From Charina bottae (Eukaryota > Chordata > Lepidosauria > Squamata > Charinaidae), in assembly GCA_023362775.1 (NCBI GenBank), contig JALMGJ010000012.1:21720001-21784000 (forward strand): 64,000 bases of DNA. Reading direction: 5' to 3'. Under the pieces are notes generated by a model. That model was not told where the DNA came from. It made no database searches and saw only the letters and a program-made list of their open reading frames with translations. The first letter of the stretch is position 1. Each line of letters begins with the position of its first letter. Positions 38,682-49,980 of this stretch are shown here, piece by piece. A program made the translations under genes and the position numbers.

Positions 38682-38990
38682 TATTTATTATTTATTTATT
38701 TATTATTTGAATTTATCCCCGCCCATCTCTGCCATGGCAGACTCTGGGCGGTTTACAATCAGAATATAAAAGATAAAACCTAAACATTTAAAACTACTAT
38801 AAAAATAAAAAAATAAAAATCCAGAAGATGGTCTGTTCTTAAAAGGAGGAAACCACTAAACCAACCACCCCCAGGAGGAACTATCCTTTCCATCACTCCA
38901 GGCAAGGCGGCAGAGCCAGGTCTTCAAGGACTTCCTAAAGGCTAGGAGCGAGGGTGAGCGAGATTATACTCTGAGAAACGGATGGGAGGG
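38682..38990 (-). mobile_element. CR1 LINE 3' end
   Basis: TTATTTATTTATTATTTGAA, then CCGCCCATCTCTGCCATGGC, AGACTCTGGGCGGTTTACAA and an upper part with CAGAGCCAGGTCTTCAAGGA. Reverse-oriented CR1 3' untranslated region. Confidence 0.8.
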
Positions 38991-40007
38991 TGATCTTTAA
39001 GGAGGAAAGCGCTAAGAAAAATCAATAGTTACCTTCTACAAGAGAAGAATGAAGATGGAATCTACACTAAGTGTTACATAACCATTTTAATAATCTACCA
39101 TTTGTATATATGATCTCCGCAGCTGAATGCAACACATACTGCAACCGGAGTTTGCCTAAGGAGATCGTTTTTAATTTTCTTCACCCAGAACAGAATAATC
39201 TGGAAGAAAAGTCGGTTTCCCTCTCCCCTCCCTCACGCCCCCCACCCACCCTGAAGAAGCATGCTCCATAACAATAGTTCAAAGGAAAGCTCCCTTCTGC
39301 AGTTGCACTGATTGTTCTGTCAGCTGACCTCTGCAGAAGGGAATTGCTAACCGCTGCCAAGCTCCTTAGCTGACAAATGAATGATCACAGCTCCATCTAT
39401 TTTCACTATGGCTGCCTCCTAGCCCAGGTGCTCAGACAGAGAGCCCGGTGTGACATCTCAGATCAAGATGAATTGGCACAAACTCCTGATCCAAGATTGT
39501 TTTATACCATTTAATTTAGTTTCTTCCCCTGCTCGGATGAGCACAGCTCTGGTTATGGATTTCTATTCTAATGTACTGAAGCAGGCACTGAAAGAAGCCA
39601 ATGAAGCAGATGCTGGAGCTGGCGACGGCAGGGATACTGATCAATAGACAAGGCTTTGACCCCAGCCGCTCAGCCTCTGCAATGGTCACTGTTTAAAGAA
39701 AAGAAAGCGGGAGAGCCCCACACTTGGGCCGCTTCCAGGAGGAAATTAAACAACAGGGACTCTTGGCCAACTCCCGCCCCCTCCAAAAACAGAAAGCAAA
39801 ACTCTTGCTGTTCTTCCTTTTGTCTGATGCCAGCAACCTGAAGTTAACCCTTAGGGGACATGATGGTCCACGTCCTCCATTATGTCCAGATACCAGACGT
39901 CAACATTAGCTAGCCTATCGTATTTTCACAACCCTAAGAAACAAGATAGTATTTTTTTTTGATCAACATGGATCTTCTTGCAAAATATAAAGCTGATGAA
40001 TTTATTT
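38991..40007. other. Intronic sequence, no gene seen; possibly conserved block
   Basis: Positions 39060-39860 are more GC-balanced than the surroundings and free of repeats, for example GCAACCGGAGTTTGCCTAAG. A conserved non-coding element is possible. The small open frames at 39450-39909 overlap in several phases and show no family motif or splice signals that I trust. Confidence 0.4.
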
Positions 40008-40100
40008 ATTTATTTATTGAATAGATTTATATAGCCACCCAGCTGACAAAACATGACTCTGGGCGATGTACAAACCTATTAACAATTAAAACCATAAAAC
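40008..40100 (-). mobile_element. CR1 LINE 3' end fragment
   Basis: TTTATTTATTTATTGAATAG followed by AGCCACCCAGCTGACAAAAC and GACTCTGGGCGATGTACAAA. Confidence 0.7.
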
Positions 40101-40239
40101 AGACAGAAATAAAATGATTTATGACAATGATCATGTCACTGTCGAAGGCTTATAGTTTGTTTTAATGGTATATTTACTTTCCAGGTTAGCACTAATTAAG
40201 CCCAATACATGAACCACCCTTTACAAAGTACTCTGTAGT

Positions 40240-40464
40240 TAGGCTGACCATATTTCCTTGAGGCAAAAATGTCGCCGGACAAAGTGGGAGTGCGTGCGGG
40301 GGGGCGTGCGTGCAGGGGGTGGGGGGCATGCGCACACATGTGTGTGCTTCACCAGGAAACTTTAAAAAATGGGACAAAATTGAGATTTTTACAATGACGG
40401 GACGCTCCAGAAATGGTGAAATAACGGGACAGTCCCATTCAAAACGGGACGTATGGTCAGCCTA
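40240..40464. mobile_element. hAT-type MITE, 225 bp
   Basis: Termini TAGGCTGACCATATTTCC and ACGTATGGTCAGCCTA, with a perfect 8-bp target duplication tctgtagt at 40232-40239 and 40465-40472. The interior holds G-rich runs (GTGCGTGCGGGGGGGCGTGC) and TGGGACAAAATTG-type phrases. No coding capacity. Confidence 0.92.
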
Positions 40465-40472
40465 TCTGTAGT

Positions 40473-40730
40473 TTATTTATTTAGATTTAGATCCTTTCCT
40501 TCTCACCCTCAGGTTCTCAGGACAGTTTCCAAAATTAAAATAATATTAAAACATTAAATTATTACTAAAAATATAAACATTCTAATGATTCTAAAAATAC
40601 TTAAAGCCAAATCTTGGAGAGCCACTCAAGTTCTGGGGGATGCCAGGGTCTTTCACTTTTTCTAAAAAATTCCAGAGGAGGGAGCCTGTCTCACATGAAC
40701 TAGAAATTAATTCCAAAAATCTGTAATTGA
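40473..40730 (-). mobile_element. Old CR1-like 3' fragment
   Basis: TTTATTTATTTAGATTTAGA, then CTCACCCTCAGGTTCTCAGG and CAGTTTCC, a decayed form of the CR1 3' end, followed by AT-rich text and GGGATGCCAGGGTCTTTCAC. Confidence 0.5.
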
Positions 40731-40739
40731 TGGATATAT

Positions 40740-40897
40740 AGAGCCAGTTTGGTCTAGTGGTTAAGGCAATGGGCTAGAAACCAGGAGAATGAGAGTTCTA
40801 GTCCCGCCTGAGGCATGAAAGCCAGCTGGTTGACTTTGGGCCAGTCACTCTCTCTCAGCCCTAGGAAGGAGCCAATGGCAAACCAGGAGACTGAGAG
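40740..40897 (+). mobile_element. CORE-type SINE fused to LINE sequence
   Basis: The head GAGCCAGTTTGGTCTAGTGG and TTAAGG, then GAGAGTTCTAGTCCCGCC and GGGCCAGTCACTCTCTCTCA. The second internal unit begins (AACCAGGAGACTGAGAG) and is cut at about 40897, where L2-like LINE coding sequence follows without an obvious gap. Confidence 0.85.
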
Positions 40898-42191
40898 CTC
40901 TTTGGGTTTTAGTACTCATTTGTGTAACTGGCTACTTGACTTCCTCACTGATAGTCAGTGCGAGTTGGAAATAATATCTCCAACCCTATTTCCTTGAGCA
41001 TCAGTTCTCCTCAGGGCTGTGTCCTAAACCCATTGCTGTTTACCCTGATGACCCATGACTGTTGTGCTATGTTTACCACCAATTCCATTGTGAAGTATGC
41101 GGATGATACAACGGTGGTGGGCCTTATTAGGGATGACAATGATTGGGCTTAGAGAGAGGAGGTGAAGGGTTTGGTGGACTGGTGTAATATAAATAGCTTG
41201 GTTCTGAATGCTGAAAAAGCCAAGGAGATTATCATCGATTTTAGAAAGAACCGGCCTAGCCATACACCACTCTTTATTAATGACATAGCTTTGGAGTCAA
41301 TTAGTAACATCAGGTTCCTGGGGGTGCAGACAACGAATAGTTTGACTTGATCTCGTAATACTGCATCCCTGGTAAAATGGGCACAGCAGCGGTTGCATTT
41401 TCTGCGCCGGATGAGGAAAGCGTATCTTCCTCCTCCAATCCTCCTTACTTTCTATAGAGGCACTATAGAGAATGTATTGACCAACTGTATTTCCATTTGG
41501 TTTGGAAGCTGTAGTGCCTTGGATAGGAAGTCTGTGCAGAGGGTGGTGAGGGTAGCAGAGAGGATAATTGGGATTTCACTTCCTCTCATTCAGGATATAG
41601 CCTACACACGCTGTTTGTCTAGAGCCCGAAATATTGTCAGTGACCCCTCTCACCCTCATTATGGCTTGTTCCCCTTGTTACCCTCTGGGAAAAGGTTCCG
41701 CTGCATTCGATGTAGAACAACTAGATTAGGTAATAGTTTTGTCCCCTGGGCTATTAGACTCCTAAATTCCTAATGATCCCTTTTACTTTAGGGGAGTACA
41801 TGCTGTATGTAGGATTGTGATATTTATCAGGGATAATGGTTAGGGGAAAGAATATATATTATATATTACAGTAATTGCCAACCTAGCAATTCGAAAGCAT
41901 GCAAATGCAAGTAGATGAATAGGTACCACTTCGGTGGGTAGGTAACAGTGTTCCGTGTGCGTCATGCGGCCACATGACCGTGAAAGCGTCTTCGGACAAC
42001 GCTGGCTCTTCGGCTAACAAACAGAGATGAGCACTGGCCCCTAGAGTCGGACACGACTACACAAATGTGCGGGGGGAACCTTTACCTTTACCTATTACAG
42101 TAATTATTTGTCCGTGAGCCAATTGCAACAAAATTTCATTTTAATGTGCACCTTGGTGTACAGTGGAATGATAATAAAAGTTTATTCTATT
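40898..42191 (+). pseudogene. L2-like LINE 3' half (reverse transcriptase), interrupted by a SINE
   Basis: Plus-strand frames encode SISSPQGCVLNPLLFTLM, VKYADDTTVVGLIRDDND (the YADD catalytic block near 41095), NAEKAKEIIIDFRKN, NIRFLGVQTTNSLT, AQQRLHFLRRMRKAYL, YRGTIENVLTNCISIWFGSC and the C-terminal PSGKRFRCIRCRTTRLGNSF. This pattern fits L2/Rex1-group LINEs of fish and reptiles. In-frame stops occur after DNDWA (41150) and after NSLT (41348). The 3' untranslated part is split by the SINE at 41877-42092 and ends GATAATAAAAGTTTATTC, leading into the hexamer array. Confidence 0.87.
41877..42092 (+). mobile_element. 5'-truncated Sauria-type SINE inside the L2-like LINE
   Basis: It starts mid-body at GCCAACCTAGCAATTCGAAA, so the tRNA-like head is missing, and ends with CGGACACGACTACACAAATG and an ACCTTT tail. 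A 13-bp target duplication, tattacagtaatt, lies at 41864-41876 and 42093-42105. The nested position shows it is younger than the LINE. Confidence 0.95.
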
Positions 42192-42372
42192 CTAATTCTA
42201 ATTCTAATTCTAATTCTAATTCTAATTCTAATTCTAATTCTAATTCTAATTCTAATTCTAATTCTAATTCTAATTCTAATTCTAATTCTAATTCTAATTA
42301 ACTCTAACTCTAACTCTAACTCTAACTCTAACTCTAACTCTAACTCTAACTCTAACTCTAACTCTAACTCTA
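42188..42372 (+). repeat. Two-block hexamer array, (TTCTAA)n then (CTCTAA)n
   Basis: The first block, to about 42300, has roughly 18 TTCTAA units. The second block, 42302-42372, has about 12 CTCTAA units and then returns to TTCTATTC. The array grows out of the 3' end of the L2-like LINE (TTTATTCTATTCTAATTC). CTCTAA differs by one base from the vertebrate telomere unit CCCTAA. The long Ile-Leu and Asn-Ser frames across it are artefacts. Confidence 0.95.
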
Positions 42373-42606
42373 ATTCTATTCATGTAGGACTCTGTAGGAA
42401 GCAGCACCAGCACTTTAAAGTGGGCTGGGTGTATCCTGACAGCCAGCACAGTGCTAGAAGAGCAGTGGTAATGCTGCACCTCTTCCAAGCCCACAAACTG
42501 GACTGTTTTTATTTTTATTGCTATAATGTAAAAGAAAAAAATGGAGGGGGGAATAAAAACATACAGCAACACGGAAAATTATTTCTCTCCTCCAAACAAC
42601 AAAAGT
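42373..42606. other. Unclassified intronic sequence
   Basis: Between the hexamer array and the R4-like LINE. It contains an A-rich stretch near 42533-42625. No motif recognised. Confidence 0.4.
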
Positions 42607-43460
42607 AAAGAAAAAAGAAAAGCCCTAAGAAAACAAAATACAGATATATATGGAAGGAAGATCAAGCAGAGGAAGTGCCATGGCAAGACAAGACCCTGCA
42701 TGGGATGTACCATTGACAGATAGCTGAGGTGGCTGACCTTGGGAAATCCTACCAGTGGCTGGAAAGGGCTGGACTAAAAGACAGCACTGAGGCACTGATC
42801 ATAGCAGCACAAGAACAGGCACTAAGCACCCGATCCATAGAAGCAGGGGTCTACCACACTAGACAGGACTCAAGGTGCAGACTGTGCAGAGAGGCCTCAG
42901 AGACTGTCCAACACATAGTGGCAGGGTGTAAGATGCAGGCAGGAACAGCATACACTGAGCGGCACAACCAAGTAGCTGGCATTGTGACTGTACAGGAACA
43001 TCTGCACAGCGTATGGGCTAGACCCTCCAAAGTCCAGATGGGAGATTCCACAGAAGGTCATGGAGAATGACAGGGCTAAGATCCTGTGGGACTTCCAGAT
43101 CCAGATGGACAGGCAGGTACTGGCCAATCAACCAGACGTTGTGGTAGTAGACAAGGACCAGAAGACAACAGTGGTGATAGATGTAGCGGTGCCAAGTGAC
43201 AGCAACATCAGGAAGAAGGAGAATGAGAAGCTGGAGAAGTACCAGGGTCTGAAGGAAGAACTGGAGAGGATGTGGAAAGTGAAGGCCAAAGTGGTCCCAG
43301 TGGTGGTAGGGGAACTTGGGGCTGTGACTCCCAAGCTGGGAGAGTGGCTCCAACAGATCCCAGGAACCACATCAGAGCTCTCTGCCCAGAAGAGTGCAGT
43401 GCTAGGAACAGCTAAGATACTGCAGAGAACCCTCAAACTCCCAGGCCTCTGGTAGAGGTC
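42607..43460 (+). pseudogene. R4-like LINE C-terminus: CCHC motif and restriction-like endonuclease
   Basis: LINEs of the R2/R4 type use a C-terminal restriction-like endonuclease, unlike the apurinic-type nuclease of BovB or CR1. The first frame (42640-43000) reads KSYQWLERAGLKDSTEALI and then a Cys-X2-Cys-X8-His-X4-Cys motif, CRLCREASETVQHIVAGC, near 42878-42930. After a frameshift near 42985 the second frame reads ENDRAKILWDFQIQ, NQPDVVVVDKDQKTTVVIDV (PD-X14-D, the expected nuclease signature, near 43127-43180) and a Lys/Glu-rich helix, ending LKRTLKLPGLW-like at 43455. One in-frame TGA (42715-42717, likely from CGA) and one frameshift are the only breaks. It is 5' truncated: no reverse transcriptase blocks are present. 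Confidence 0.82.
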
Positions 43461-43639
43461 CCAAGGTTGAGGAAGACACATCCCACCCATATGGGTAAGA
43501 AGGGAATTTTTATATGAAAAAAGATATGTAAACCTGATTTAGTTTTTAAATGACAAATTAAACCTTGTCCACATAGAATCATATTGATCAATCTCCCCAT
43601 TACCATGATAGATAGACAGTTCAAAAACTGAGAGCAAAC

Positions 43640-45500
43640 ACTTTTCTACAATCTAGGATTTAAGTCCAGAGTAATCATTTCTGACCCAAAAGCCCATATG
43701 CCACTCTGGCCACACTGTTCTGCACTAGTTGTTTTTTCCAAATTGTCTTCAAGGGCAGCCCCACACAGAGTGCATTACAGTAATCCAATCAAAAGGTTAC
43801 CAGAGCATGCACTGCTGAGATCAGGCTATCTCCATCTAAAAATGACTGAAGTTGACTCACCAATTGATGCTATGCATAAGTGCTGCTGATCACTAGAGGC
43901 ACATGTGTCTCTAGTCAGTGTGGCATCCAAGAGCAGCTCCCAATTCTGCACTTGGTTCTGTAAGGGGAATGCCACCCCATCTAGCACTGAGTTTAAGCCC
44001 ACTTCTTAGATATCACAGAGAGCATCTTCTTAGGATTCAGCCTACATCTGTTAGCCCTCATCCACTCTGTCACAGCCTGCAAGCACTGATCCAGTAGCTC
44101 CACTGCCTCTTCTGATTCAGGTGAAAAAGAAAGGCAAATGTGACTGTCATCTGTATTTGAAAACTCTACCAACAGCTTCAAACAGATACTAAACAGCATC
44201 AGAGACCAGACTGAATCCTGTGGAACCTCAAAGATCACTGCCAAGGTGCTGAACAAAAGTCTCCCAGTAGTGCAGGTAGGCCTAAAACCACTACAACACG
44301 GTGTCTATCATACAGCCAACTCAATAAGATGCCACAGTCCACAATATCAAAAACTGCTGACAGATCAAGAAGGATCAACAGGGTAGCATTCTTCCTGCTT
44401 TTCTCTGGTAAAAGGTAATCTACTAGGATGATCAAGGTCGTTTCTGTGCTGAAACCAATTGTAAAATTGGATTGTGATGTATGTATGTTTTTGCATATGC
44501 ATGTCTGTCTGTGTATACAGACAGATAGAATTTTATCCAGCAGTTATCCAGCCCTTATCATCTCAATAATCCTGTCGCAAAAGGATGTGCTAGTGATAGG
44601 GTGATAGTTTGATAACACCACTGGGTCAAGAGAGGTCAATTTCTGCAGGGGCCAGTTCACTAACCACTTTAAGTCTGTTGCCATCACTCCTTCAGTTAAA
44701 GAGACATTCACCACTTTATCAACTCAGCTTAACCAACTTACTTTTAAAAGCCATGAAGATCAAAGGTGGAGAGTGCAGGTGATTGGGCAAATACCTGAGA
44801 GAACCCTGTCCACCTCCTTGGTGACTGAAACTGATTCCACAGTAAATAATCAGTATACTAATAATCTCTCCCAGATCTGCTTTAATTCTGGCACTAAGAG
44901 TGATGTGGATTTGAGCAATTTTGCCTATAAAAGGCATCACATACTCATTGCATTGCTTCTCTGAGTTGGGATCCAACCAATCTGTCACGCTGACACCAGC
45001 CATATCCCTAACTATTCAGAAAAACTCTGATGCATGGTTCACTTTGTATGCAATAGTGGAGGGAAAAAAGTAATCCCTATAACAAAAAAATGGTGTATTG
45101 GGCTTCTGAAGCAACGAGAAAGCTCTATGAGTATCATAGTGGCTATGACTTCTTCAGTAAGTCCATTTCCATAGACACTGAAGTTCCCAAATATCACAAT
45201 CCTAGGATTCTCCAATATAAACAGTATAACCGATCATCTCAACCAGCTCAGAGATGATATTGGACAACAAAGTAGATAGTACACCAGCAACACCCCTATT
45301 CAAGCATTCACATCCAGAGTGCAGTTTGTGGTTTTCTGGTAAAAGAAATGGAATCTCAATATAATGACTGTAACGCTAACCATTAATGGTCCTCCAATCT
45401 GCCTTAAGGGTCTCTAATAGATCCAAGTGGGCACAATTAAATTACATCTGGGCAATCCAGCTTTTGAATCCCAGTTTACTGTATGTACATGCCTACAACT
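43640..45500 (-). pseudogene. Ancient CR1/L3-like LINE, endonuclease to 3' end
   Basis: Read on the minus strand: endonuclease remnants (a GNFSVYGNGLTEEVIATM-like run near 45180, corresponding to GDFNVHVDG in relatives), a linker, RT pieces LLILLDLSAVFDIVDCGILL (near 44370) and VPQDSVWSLMLFSICLKLL (near 44200), FSPESEEAVELLDQCLQAV, then the 3' untranslated portion with GGGCAGCCCCACACAGAGTG on the plus strand. Stops and shifts are frequent and the YADD block is lost (reads NTDDS). Much older than the BovB copies. Confidence 0.78.
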
Positions 45501-47512
45501 GAAATCAGATCAGCCCATTCATTCCCAAAGCTTTATTTTTAAAAAATCATTGCAGACTGATTTGCAAATCATTGCAGACTGGTTGGTATTTGATATTTAG
45601 CAGTAACATCAGGAGATGAGTGGCCTACAGGTATGACTACCTAGATCACCACTGATAAAATAGGGTAATCCAGACCTGTTAGGAACCCTAAAGATGATGT
45701 CTCCTGTGTATAGGAAGGAAGTTATAACATCCCTTTGCATACCTCCCCCATCCTATTAACCCTGAAATAATTTCAATATTCCACCACTCTCCTTAAAGCC
45801 ACAAATATTTAGCACTGGAAAGAACAGCATGGGGGATTGGAGAAACAATGGAATAAACACTGAATTTCAGAAATACTAATTAGCACCATGATTTCTATAA
45901 ATAGGATTTTGTTCACAATGTTTTTGTGGATAAGAGAGATTTATGTGTGAAACTGTTTGAGTTATTAAGTAGGAACATGCTATTAATGGCAATCTTTACC
46001 AAGAAATAAACCAACAGCCAAATGGAAGATTTTAAAATGAAATAATGTCTATAAAAGTTGTCCTCACTACAAGTTTCATTTGTCTCATGAAAATTTGGTA
46101 TTTCCTCACAGTGACGTGCCTCCATTTAATCATGCTAAAGGATGACACAGAGATCCATTTTCTTGACAAGACGGTTGATCACCCTATCACAGTGAGAAAA
46201 TTAATAACCTCAAATAGCTGTATGTGGAAAATAGAGGCTACATTGGAAAGTGGGGAGGTTCTTGCATTTAAGCTGCAGAGATAGTACATTTTCTATGTGC
46301 AAAGTAAATGGAAGTGACCGATTTCTTTGGGGTTTTTTGCTATTTTTTTTAAAACAAACTGCACATTTTGGCTCCATGATTTCAAAACATGCCTACTATT
46401 GAAAGAAAAAGATAATTTCTTAGAGGAATGGGTTACAAAAGTGGGTGTGTATTTTTTTGTTCATAAACGGTTTTAAATAAAATAGAAGATAAACAAATCT
46501 GGAAACAGTTTAAGCTGTTTAAAAGGCTATAAAATATTGAATATTTCATTTAAAAAGTAGTTTGGGGGGGAAGTGCAACCAAAAGGTAAGGATAAATTTA
46601 ACAGTTTAAAGCACTTTACTAAATAACTTTAAATATGTTAATTGGCTTTGCACAGTTGCAGTATAAAATTAATTTTATCCTAGTTTACAATAAAATGATT
46701 AAAAGACATATTAAGTTCTACAGATTTAACTGGAACAAAATCAATGCATTTGAACTGAGGCTAAAGGCTATTTTATGGGAGATGATACTGCTCCAGATAC
46801 TTTATATCTGCTATTAGGTATATAATGAGGTGCTATCATTTTATTAGATATTAAAAACACAAAGTTGTACGTGCCAGACCAATTATTATAGAAATACATT
46901 TTGCGAGTCTAAGTAGATGAGGTTTTTGGTTGCAGACCACAAAACTTACTAATTAGGTGACTACCTATTCAGCTTCAGACCTGAAGAAACAGGCTTCTCA
47001 TAATTGCCTTTGTTCTGGTAACATCTTACTGTCCACAGGGCTGCCATAGAAAAATGGAAACTACTGTATAGTTGGTTTAAAGGACTGCAGTTAGAGCACT
47101 GATTGCGATAGGACATTCTGTGAATAGCTCAATAATTGCACTAGGTTCTGGGCCACCTAAGGAGTTGGAAGAATAAAATCCAATTGTGCACAAACAAATA
47201 TGACTTTCTTCTTCTCCTTGCAGCCCCACCCACAATTCTGTTCCAGAAAGTCCCCCAGCATTTTGCAAGAGATTTTGAACAGGCATCAAGGGAGCGGAAA
47301 TTGCCCCATCTCTCAATTTGAGAGTGCATTTTCTAAAAGTATTCCTTTTAGTCTTTAAAACTACAAAGCAGCTTGGATTGAATAAATCTCAACAATCACT
47401 TACTCCTGCAGTAATCTATCTAGATCTTTACGTTATTCTTGATGGCCTTCCTTTGCTCTCCTATATTCTGAAATGAGGTGGGCAATGATCCATGAGAGTA
47501 CCATCTACGTCA
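45501..47512. other. Intronic sequence, no feature seen
   Basis: About 2 kb of AT-rich sequence without recognised repeats. Short open frames (46045-46284, 46635-46817, 47077-47329) have no motif. Confidence 0.5.
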
Positions 47513-47520
47513 GAGCTTTC

Positions 47521-47859
47521 CAAACTGTGTGTCGGGACACATTAGTGTGTCGGCTGCAGTGTCTGGGTGTCACGGCTGCTGCTGCCTCTGAGCCCTGCCA
47601 GGATTCCACACAGGTCCTAGTGCCTGCCTTGTGCCTTGCTGCCTCCAAACCTGCCCTGCCAGGATTCCACGCAGGTCCTAGTGCCTGCCTTGTGCCTTGC
47701 TGCCTTCAAACCTGCTGTGATTCCGCGCAGGTCCTAGTGCCTGCCTTGTGCCCTGCTGTAAGAGTGTGTCACGAAATGATGCCCTGCTGTAAGAGTGTGT
47801 CGCGAAATGATGCATGTCTAAAAAGTGTGTCACCAACATGAAAAGTTTGGAAAGCTCTG
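47521..47859. mobile_element. hAT-type element with internal ~64-bp tandem repeats
   Basis: Termini CAGAGCTTTCCAAACTGTG and AAAGTTTGGAAAGCTCTG. Perfect 8-bp target duplication atctacgt at 47513-47520 and 47860-47867. Termini nearly match those of 9326-10026, so both belong to one hAT family. The interior has three copies of a unit containing CAGGTCCTAGTGCCTGCCTT, then two copies of a shorter unit containing AAGAGTGTGTC. Confidence 0.94.
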
Positions 47860-47989
47860 ATCTACGTAATATCCTCCCTGTAGGGTTACTTGATACCAAC
47901 TTTGATATTTTTTAAACGCTGGTGAGCATTTATCAGGATGAAAGATGGTGGTGGAAGCATGGTTGTTTTAGGAGCAGCTCTTCACGTTG

Positions 47990-48868
47990 TAGTCTATTTT
48001 TGTGGTTTGTAGTCTGTCGTTTGCTTAGTTAGAGATCTCTCAGTGACTTTTGGTACTGTCATCCACAGTATCCTTCTGGACCAACTGTGGGGGTTGGGAG
48101 TGGGAGGCACTATGTTGCAGTGTTTCACCTCCTTCCTCAGTGGTCAGTTCCAGTTGATGTTGATAGGAGGGGAGGTGCCCCAGACTTCGATCTTTCTCTC
48201 CTCCTATTGAGCATCTACATGAAACTGCTGAGTGAGCTCACCCGTCATTCTGGGGTTCAGCAACATCAGTATTCTGAAGATACCCAGCTTTACATCTGTA
48301 CCCAGAGCTGCACAAGTGAAGCTGTCAGGGTACTGCCCCAGTGTCTGGAGGCTGTTCGGGTCTGGATGGGGAGGAAGAGACTTTGGTTCAATCCTGACAA
48401 GATCGAATGGCTATGGCTGTTTGGCCCCCCTGGGTCGGGAATGCTGGTTGTTTCCTTTAAAGCCCTTCATGGCATAGGACCCGATTGCCTGAGGGACTGC
48501 CTTTCTCCCATTGTTTCTACCTGCCTGGTATGTTTGGGCAGAGTGGGTACGCTCCAGGTTCCTTCTAATAAACATTGCCATTTTGTGGGACCTAGGAAGT
48601 ATGCCTTCTCTGTTGCACCTGGAAAGCATTCCCCCAGAGATACGGACAGCGCCCTCTCTCCTGGGGTTCGGAAAATCCTTAAAACCTGGCTTTGGTCCCA
48701 GGCCTGTGGGAGGGCTGTCATGGTTTGTTTTAATAATTGTTTTTAATCAGGGATTTTTATTTTCTTCTGGGCATGCTTTTAATTGTTTTTATTTAGTATT
48801 ACATTTTATAAACCGACCAGAGTCTGCTGGAGTGGGTGGCTATAATGTGTAATGAAATAAATAAATGA
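47990..48868 (+). pseudogene. CR1 LINE 3' portion with internal deletion
   Basis: Plus-strand frames read FGTVIHSILLDQLWGLGV, then GEVPQTSIFLSSY-like, QYSEDTQLYICTQS (YADD changed to YSED), AVRVLPQCLEAVRVWMGRKR and NPDKIEWLWLFGPP. From there the sequence jumps (near 48438) to SFKALHGIGPDCLRDCLSP and the CR1 C-terminal region. The ~200 codons that should lie between are missing. It ends with AATGAAATAAATAAATGATG. Confidence 0.88.
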
Positions 48869-49980
48869 TGTATATCTTACAGGTTTGAGTTTTAATATCT
48901 ATCTCCATTGGTCTATTCTTGCTATCATACTTTGTCAAATGCTCCTTTGATTTTAATTTTCTTTTATACTCCAACCTATACTAAAGATACCTTAATATCA
49001 AGAACTGTAGTATTATATGATAGCTTTCCTGTAAATTTCCCACAGTCTTACTTATTGATTAATATCAAGCCAAAGACACTGATCCTCTTGTGTCTTTCTC
49101 TAACTTCTGAAGGAGAAAGTCATCAGTAAGACAGGTCAGGAACTTCCTGGAAGGACCATACTTGACAAAATTTGTTTCCTGACAGAATGTCCACATAATT
49201 AGATTTCCTCATCACTTCTACTAATTAAAGTCTCCCATTACAATGAGCACTGCATCCTTCTTTCAAGAGAAGCAATTTGTAAACAGAAGACAAATATGTT
49301 GGAAACTACCACTAATGGCCTACACTCAAAGATAGAATGAATCTTTCGATGAACAGAGTACTAGTTTCAAAGTTTTGCATCCTCAGTTAAAGAACCTTAA
49401 AACAAACAAAGATTATCAAGACATCTGCCTGAGAGTTTGAAGAACAAGCCTCAGTCTGAGTTGATTGTACTACACTACACAGGTCAATGGTCAATGTGAT
49501 AACTTCATTCATTTGCATTACAAAGCAATGGTAAGTATTATGGTTTCATTCTTCTCCTTCCCACTAAAAACAAAACAAAGGTAAATGAAAAAGGCATGCA
49601 AAAATGAAAGCAGTAATGTGGAAAATGGTAAGTTTCCCACCCTGATTCCATGTATGCATTTTAATATGTTGTAATGCCAAGATAAGATTTTAATGTTAAA
49701 CAAATATAAGCTGAATTCAATTCACATTTGATAGATATTGTATTCCAATCATAACCTTGGGTCTGTAAGCCAAAAAAAAGGTCTCCCCCATATCATTCAC
49801 TCAGCATATACAATGAAAGGGAAAAGTGAGGTAGACTGCAAAAATAGGCAAGTTAGCCAGACTATGAAAGATTTCATCAATAAATGTAGAAACAGACATT
49901 GACATTGTAATAGAAGAAGCATTCTCTCCTGTAAAGGGTAAGATGGACAATGCCTCTTTTAAAATATTGCCTGTAATTCA
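48869..49980. other. Intronic sequence, no feature seen
   Basis: AT-rich, unique-looking; no repeats or exons recognised. Confidence 0.5.

Noticed and set aside
42302..42372. Interstitial telomere repeat
   Set aside because: The unit is CTCTAA, not CCCTAA, and it is continuous with a LINE tail array, so a chromosome-fusion origin is unlikely.
42108..42608. Open frame with Ile-Leu and Asn-Ser repeats, and its Arg-Val antisense
   Set aside because: Translation of a hexamer repeat, not a gene.
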